Origin: Saccoglossus kowalevskii
Lineage: Eukaryota; Hemichordata; Enteropneusta; Harrimaniidae
DNA length: 12,347 bases
Reading direction: 5' to 3'
NCBI RefSeq assembly: GCF_000003605.2
Contig: NW_003114963.1
Location: 152,020-164,366 of the forward strand
The position numbers were made by a program, and so were the translations under genes. The notes under the pieces are model-generated. The model was not told the DNA's origin. It saw only the letters and a program-made list of their open reading frames with translations, and searched no databases. This document shows, piece after piece, positions 8,001 through 12,347 of the stretch (its first letter is position 1; each line of letters begins with the position of its first letter).

Positions 8001-8707
8001 ATACTGATTCCGCCGGCCCTGAAAAGCAAAACCACTACATAATACAGCTGACTATGATAGTATTGATAGTACGTGGATGGAAAGCGATTCACTGATACAA
8101 TACGATGAGATGCAACTGTTGAAGAATAACATGTGCTGAATACATCATATGTAAAAAGGGAAAGCGGAGGCCTTTATCGGTTCCGAGAGCGATTGAAAAT
8201 AATCAGGTCATGTACAACATAAAAGTAATTGTGTCTATTAAAACACAAAAATATCAGATTTGAACTTATTGGAAGGGCAGGGTGGTAGACCTTATTTGTA
8301 GATCAGTGAAGAAAAACATGTTGACAATCAAAAAGGTTTCAGGTTTAATGCGAACGGGAATTTTACATCGAAGTAGAAACGTTAACCTGAGTGGAATTCA
8401 AGAACACAAGACTAAATATTGGTCGAACAAATTACAATACATAGTTGAATTGAGAAGGCATTTTCTCAATTGTACACAACAGAGGATATGATGTCACTCT
8501 TTACTCACAATCAATATATTATAGCCTTTTTTACCCAATAACTCATAATATTGCGTTCTTAATTTACACCCGCGATGTATTCTGTTATATGCTTTATGTG
8601 ATCCATAAGAGTGGGCAGTAAAGAATCATTATCACTGCCACAGTGTGAAGCCTTTTAACATTAATTCAAATCTTACATTATCCTATAGAGAGCCCAGCTC
8701 CAGACTA
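8001..8707. other. Stretch with no recognisable gene
   Basis: The plus-strand open frame at 8282-8491 encodes a basic peptide of 69 codons without any domain I recognise. There is no start context, splice signal or codon pattern to support it. Confidence 0.55.
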
Positions 8708-8768
8708 AACTCAACATTAGTACTTAAGCTAATGTTAGATTTCCCGTTCCCAGCGGGTGTGTTGAGTT
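8708..8768. repeat. Nested, partly competing inverted repeats
   Basis: AACTCAACA (8708-8716) is matched perfectly by TGTTGAGTT (8760-8768). Inside, AACATTAG (8713-8720) is matched by CTAATGTT (8729-8736) around an 8-nt loop containing CTTAAG. CCCG (8743-8746) is matched by CGGG (8754-8757). The outer and first inner stems share 8713-8716, so both can form at once only if the inner stem is shortened to TTAG/CTAA. The result would be a three-way junction or two alternative folds. Confidence 0.65.
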
Positions 8769-8785
8769 AAAACTAAAAGCTTCTG

Positions 8786-8799
8786 ACACTGGCAAGTGT
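8786..8799. repeat. 5-bp hairpin ACACT/AGTGT
   Basis: ACACT, loop GGCA, AGTGT. It is short and sits 18 bp after the nested inverted repeats, so it may be part of the same structured segment. Confidence 0.5.
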
Positions 8800-10069
8800 G
8801 ACCATAGTAGCTTAATCATTGCGTAATTTTAGTATCACACGAACTATCATCTTGGTTTACACTAATGTTATACACATCCGTCTAACAGGCCTCAATTATC
8901 ACACCCACGAAATAAAATCATTAACAAGAATCAGTATAAATTATGTTGAGAAATAATTATGTCCTACTAGCAAGCAATCAATACAAATGATACTTGTGGC
9001 AATCTAATTACGTATTACATTATTGCATATCGTATAAATAATTTAATCATTATAATTGAAAGCAACGTGCTAACCGACAGCTTCCGCACCTGACTCACTC
9101 AAAACACAGTATAGTCGGACACATTTCACGTCGTAGTACCCCGGGAGTAATTACCTAAAATTTAAAATCCCAACCATCAGAAGCTTCCAATGCTGGGTTA
9201 ATAATATTGAGATGCACAGAGATAAAATAAGACTTATACTTGATACAGCTCGTATAATATTTTCAATACTAATAAAACATGATTAACTAAAAAGTAGTAA
9301 TACAACATGGCATGAACACACTGTGACAATACATACATAAATGATTGAAGGCAAATGCATAGAAATGGGCCGAATTTGTCATTTGCCGTTAATAATGTCT
9401 AATGTTCTTTTTTATCCAATATGGCGATATCATGTGTACTTAAGTATGTTAATAAATGTAAATAAATATTTTTTTGGGGTATTTGATAAAAAGTGTGGAA
9501 TAGCTTTTAAGAACTGACTGAAAGACGGGGTATGACGGTTAGTTGTGTTATCAACATATTGATTGTGCAGTAGGAAACGTGTTGTAGCGCCACCAAGAGA
9601 AATTGTGAAGCTACTCGATAGTTTCACCTCGTTTGATCTATATAATATATGTCCATTGCATATGTTGAACACGTATTTTCATTAACTATTAATTCTTTTT
9701 AGATCTAGCTTTGGCTGGTGATTAGGATTTTCATAATGTATGTTTGCTTGTCAGTCCTTTGTTATGTATTTAATTATAAGGAATGCATTCGTTCATTTAT
9801 TTTTCATTCACACAATTTATTCGCGTATATATGCAACTAGACAAACAACTATATTTAGGCTTCAATTTCGGACTTTTTTTTGTCGTTCAGAATGTTTTCT
9901 GCACTGATAAACCCTAATGTGATCTGGTTGGGCAGCCACATTTAACTGAAGTTAGTAGCTATTTCGAACCCCTTGTTTCTGTTTGTTGTGTGTTGTATTA
10001 TTAATAATACATGGCACAGAAAAAATAGTTGCTGTCTGCATGATTTAAATAGTTTGGTTTGATTACATG
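8800..10069. other. A+T-rich stretch with no recognisable gene
   Basis: About 1.3 kb with stops in all frames. The 80-codon minus-strand open frame at 9430-9672 has no recognisable domain. No tRNA, array or long inverted repeat is visible. Confidence 0.55.
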
Positions 10070-10470
10070 GTTTGGTCGCTATCTTGAACATAACTGATCC
10101 AAATTTCAAGCATTAATTTTTTTAAATTAATGTTTTGACTGATTGACCTGAAATTTAGAATTTTTTTAGTGACTGTGGTCAATGTTTCTTATAAAAAAAA
10201 AACTGCTAAAATCCTCTTACTTACTAAGCTCTGATAGAGCTGAATTGTTGTTGTTATATTGTAATTATTGTACATGACATGAATGCACTTAGTTTCATGA
10301 AAACGCGGTTTTGGGCTGATTGACATGAATTATTTTCGAATATTTCAACTGTACTTGACGAATTCTTTGAATCAAATATTATATATTTTGTTTGAAACAT
10401 TCAGAGCTGAAGATATCAAAAGTTGTTTTCTATAATAGATGTGCCATTTGCTGTCATATTGGATTTAACA
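10070..10470. repeat. T-rich region with a diverged internal direct repeat
   Basis: A 20-21 bp segment recurs: 10133-10152 and 10309-10329 share TTTTG, CTGATTGAC and TGAA in order, about 176 bp apart. The surrounding text has the T-rich, ATTT/CAAAATTT-like texture of an old non-coding transposon copy. I could not define ends or terminal repeats, so this is a weak call. Confidence 0.35.
10111..10132. repeat. Perfect 9-bp inverted repeat with T4 loop
   Basis: CATTAATTT (10111-10119), TTTT, AAATTAATG (10124-10132). It lies immediately before the first copy of the internal direct repeat. Confidence 0.75.
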
Positions 10471-11322
10471 AAACATTACCAAATGCTTACAATTCATTAT
10501 GTTCAACGACTAACTACCTTTATATCATAACAGGTTTGTTCCATCTGTGCACGGAATGCATTACAATTTGACAAAATTATTTTGGCTGCTCATAAATTTT
10601 GCTTTGCCAAATTAGAAGAGAAAATTAACAACATGTCCGAAATATTATTTCTCACAAACTGTTTAATCAAATGATCTGACCTTTAGTTCGTAGTATATGT
10701 AAGCAAAGCACATTAGTTTGTGGGTTATGGTTGAATACAAATAGAAAGTACTCAATTGGTCCAGCCTCTTATTTCTTTTCAGACTTGAAATTTGTGAAAA
10801 TAATATTTAATTTCGACATAACACCAATAATATTAATATGTTAACTATTTCCATAGCCATTGCAGTGTATAATATGGCTGTTGTGCTTTGTCAGGCTTTA
10901 ATTATTATTTTTATTTATTTAGTGGGCTTAAGCCGGTTATTGGCTACTGCCATCATATTTCTGTTTGTGATTACAGATGCAGGTATAGGTGATAGGTTCA
11001 CCACTATAATTGGTAAACACATTAACATCGATATTGGAAAGTAGCATGAGATAATTACCATCGTACTGAACTGACTTTGTTCACAGAACATAATTATAAA
11101 TAGCGACAACGTAACACAACATATGGTAGTTGAAAGATGTGACACTGCTTCAATGTGTCATCACCCCACATAGAACATTTCGAACTATTAAGCGTTAAAT
11201 TACTTCTGTTAAAGTAAAGGCATGTCACTCTAAACATTAATGTACAGATGCCCAATCCTTAATCATAAGTTGACCTTGTTTTTGAAACGGTGTGGTGTAG
11301 TACAGTGTGGTCTATATCGATG
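10471..11322. other. A+T-rich stretch with no recognisable gene, next to the satellite
   Basis: A hydrophobic 68-codon open frame (10838-11044 plus) overlaps an open frame on the opposite strand (10915-11145). T-rich DNA tends to encode hydrophobic peptides by chance, and no family is recognisable. A 10-bp palindrome GGCTTAAGCC lies at 10925-10934. The satellite begins abruptly after this stretch, without a visible transition sequence. Confidence 0.5.
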
Positions 11323-12347
11323 TCGATTGACTTGACTAGTGACTGGTTAACTGAGGTCTTCCAGAATGTCTGGTCGATTGACTTGACCAGTGACTGGCTA
11401 ACTGGGGTCTTTTACTATGTCTGGTCGATTGACTTGACTAATGATTGGCTAACTTGGGTCTTCTAGAATGTCTGGTCGATTGACTTGACTAGTGACTGGC
11501 TAACCGGGGTCTTTTACTATGTCTGGTCGATTGACTTGACTAGTGACTTGCTAACTTGAGTCTTCTAAAATGTCTGGTTGATTGACATAACTAGTGACTG
11601 GCTAACTGGAGTCTTTTACTATGTCTTGTCGATTGATTTGACTAGTGACTGGCTGACTGGGCTCTTCTACTATGTCTGGTCGATTGACTTGACTAGTGAC
11701 TGGCTGACTGGGGTCTTCTACTATGTCTGGTCGATTGACTTAACTAGTGACTGTCTAACTGGGGTATTCTACTTTGTCTTGTCGATTGACTTGACTAATG
11801 ACTGGCTGACTGGGGTCTTCTACTATGTCTGGTCGATTGACTTAACTAGTGACTGTCTAACTGGGGTATTCTACTATGTCTTGTCGATTGACTTGACTAG
11901 TAACTGCCTAACTGGGTCTTCTACAATGTTTGGTCGATTGACTTGACTAATGACTGGCTTACTGAGGTCTTCTACAATGTCTGGTCGATTGACTTGACTA
12001 GTGACAGTCTAACTGGGGTCTTCTACTATGTCTTGTCGATTGACTTGACTATTGACTGGCTAAATAGCATCTTCTACTATGTCGTGTTGATTGACTCTAC
12101 AAGTGACTGTCTAACTGGGGTCTTCTACTATGTCTTGTCGGTTGAAATGACTAATGACTGGCTAACTGGGGTCTTTTACTATGTCTGGTCGATTGACTTG
12201 ACTAGTGACTGGCTAACTGGATCTTCTACACTGTCTGGTCGACTGACTTGACTAATGACTGGCTGACTGCACTCTTCTAGAATTACTGGTCGACTGGCTT
12301 GACTAATGACTGGCTAACTGGGCTAACGGGGGTCATCTACAATATCT
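11323..12347. repeat. 51-bp tandem minisatellite, about 20 units, running off the window
   Basis: Units start at 11323, 11374, 11425, 11476, 11527, 11578, 11629, 11680, 11731, 11782, 11833, 11884, 11934, 11985, 12036, 12087, 12138, 12189, 12239 and 12290. Each opens with a form of TCGATTGACTTGACTAGTGA and ends with a form of TACTATGTCTGG. The units starting at 11884 and 12189 are 50 bp, each through loss of one base. The last unit carries a small internal duplication of GGCTAAC. Units one to six alternate between an AGAATG-like and a TTACTATG ending, which makes 102-bp dimers. The plus-strand frame reads SIDLTSDWLTGVFYYVW per unit, but in-frame stops in the third and fifth units and the 1-bp losses break it. 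Confidence 0.95.

Noticed and set aside
8282-8491. 69-codon basic open frame
   Set aside because: No domain, no supporting context, chance length.
9963-9985. GGTTCGAA on the minus strand as a tRNA B box
   Set aside because: The flanking bases do not form a T-stem and no A box lies at the proper distance.
10838-11044. Hydrophobic 68-codon open frame resembling a two-helix membrane peptide
   Set aside because: T-rich DNA gives hydrophobic codons by chance, and an open frame of similar length overlaps it on the opposite strand.
11578-11946. 122-codon open frame with 17-residue repeats
   Set aside because: It is a by-product of a 51-bp satellite. Neighbouring units carry in-frame stops, a 1-bp deletion ends it, and it opens at a TTG inside a unit.
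11943-12251. 102-codon open frame with the same repeats
   Set aside because: It is the same satellite continued in another frame after the 1-bp loss in the unit at 11884.

Overview
This window looks like non-coding DNA from a eukaryotic nuclear genome, most likely an invertebrate animal. It is A+T-rich (about two thirds by eye) and full of microsatellites, minisatellite arrays, short palindromes and decayed dispersed repeats. The longest open frame outside the repeats is only about 93 codons. I see no convincing exon, tRNA, rRNA, prokaryotic operon, ribosome binding site or CRISPR array. One repeat pair at 4965-5408, ending in a CA run, is of a kind I associate loosely with marine invertebrate genomes. 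That placement is an impression, not a measurement.

Layout. The left end (8-268) is a degenerate array of about seven 37-bp units, each with a partly conserved dyad around GGGATAA/TTATCCC. A long featureless A+T-rich stretch follows, broken by a trinucleotide microsatellite (2351-2380), a bulged palindrome (2670-2694) and a possible LINE 3' tail ending in TGAA repeats (2751-2790). At 3820-4160 there is a visibly G+C-richer, hairpin-rich island. Two diverged direct copies of a dispersed repeat lie at 4965-5060 and 5218-5408. The 6455-6716 stretch holds a CpG-rich array of about 16-bp units, a C/G-rich motif and a potential pseudoknot. Further hairpins lie at 7970-8000 and 8708-8768, and a T-rich region with another hairpin and a short direct repeat lies at 10070-10470.

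The most regular object is at the right end. From 11323 to the window edge, about twenty 51-bp units run head to tail, with dimeric (102-bp) higher-order structure in parts. Because 51 is a multiple of three, the array gives the illusion of a 17-residue repeat protein. Stops and 1-bp deletions inside the array argue that it is a minisatellite, not a gene.

No genes are called, so there is no pathway to describe. I found no persuasive evidence for a new biological system. The findings are structural oddities of repeats and inverted repeats.
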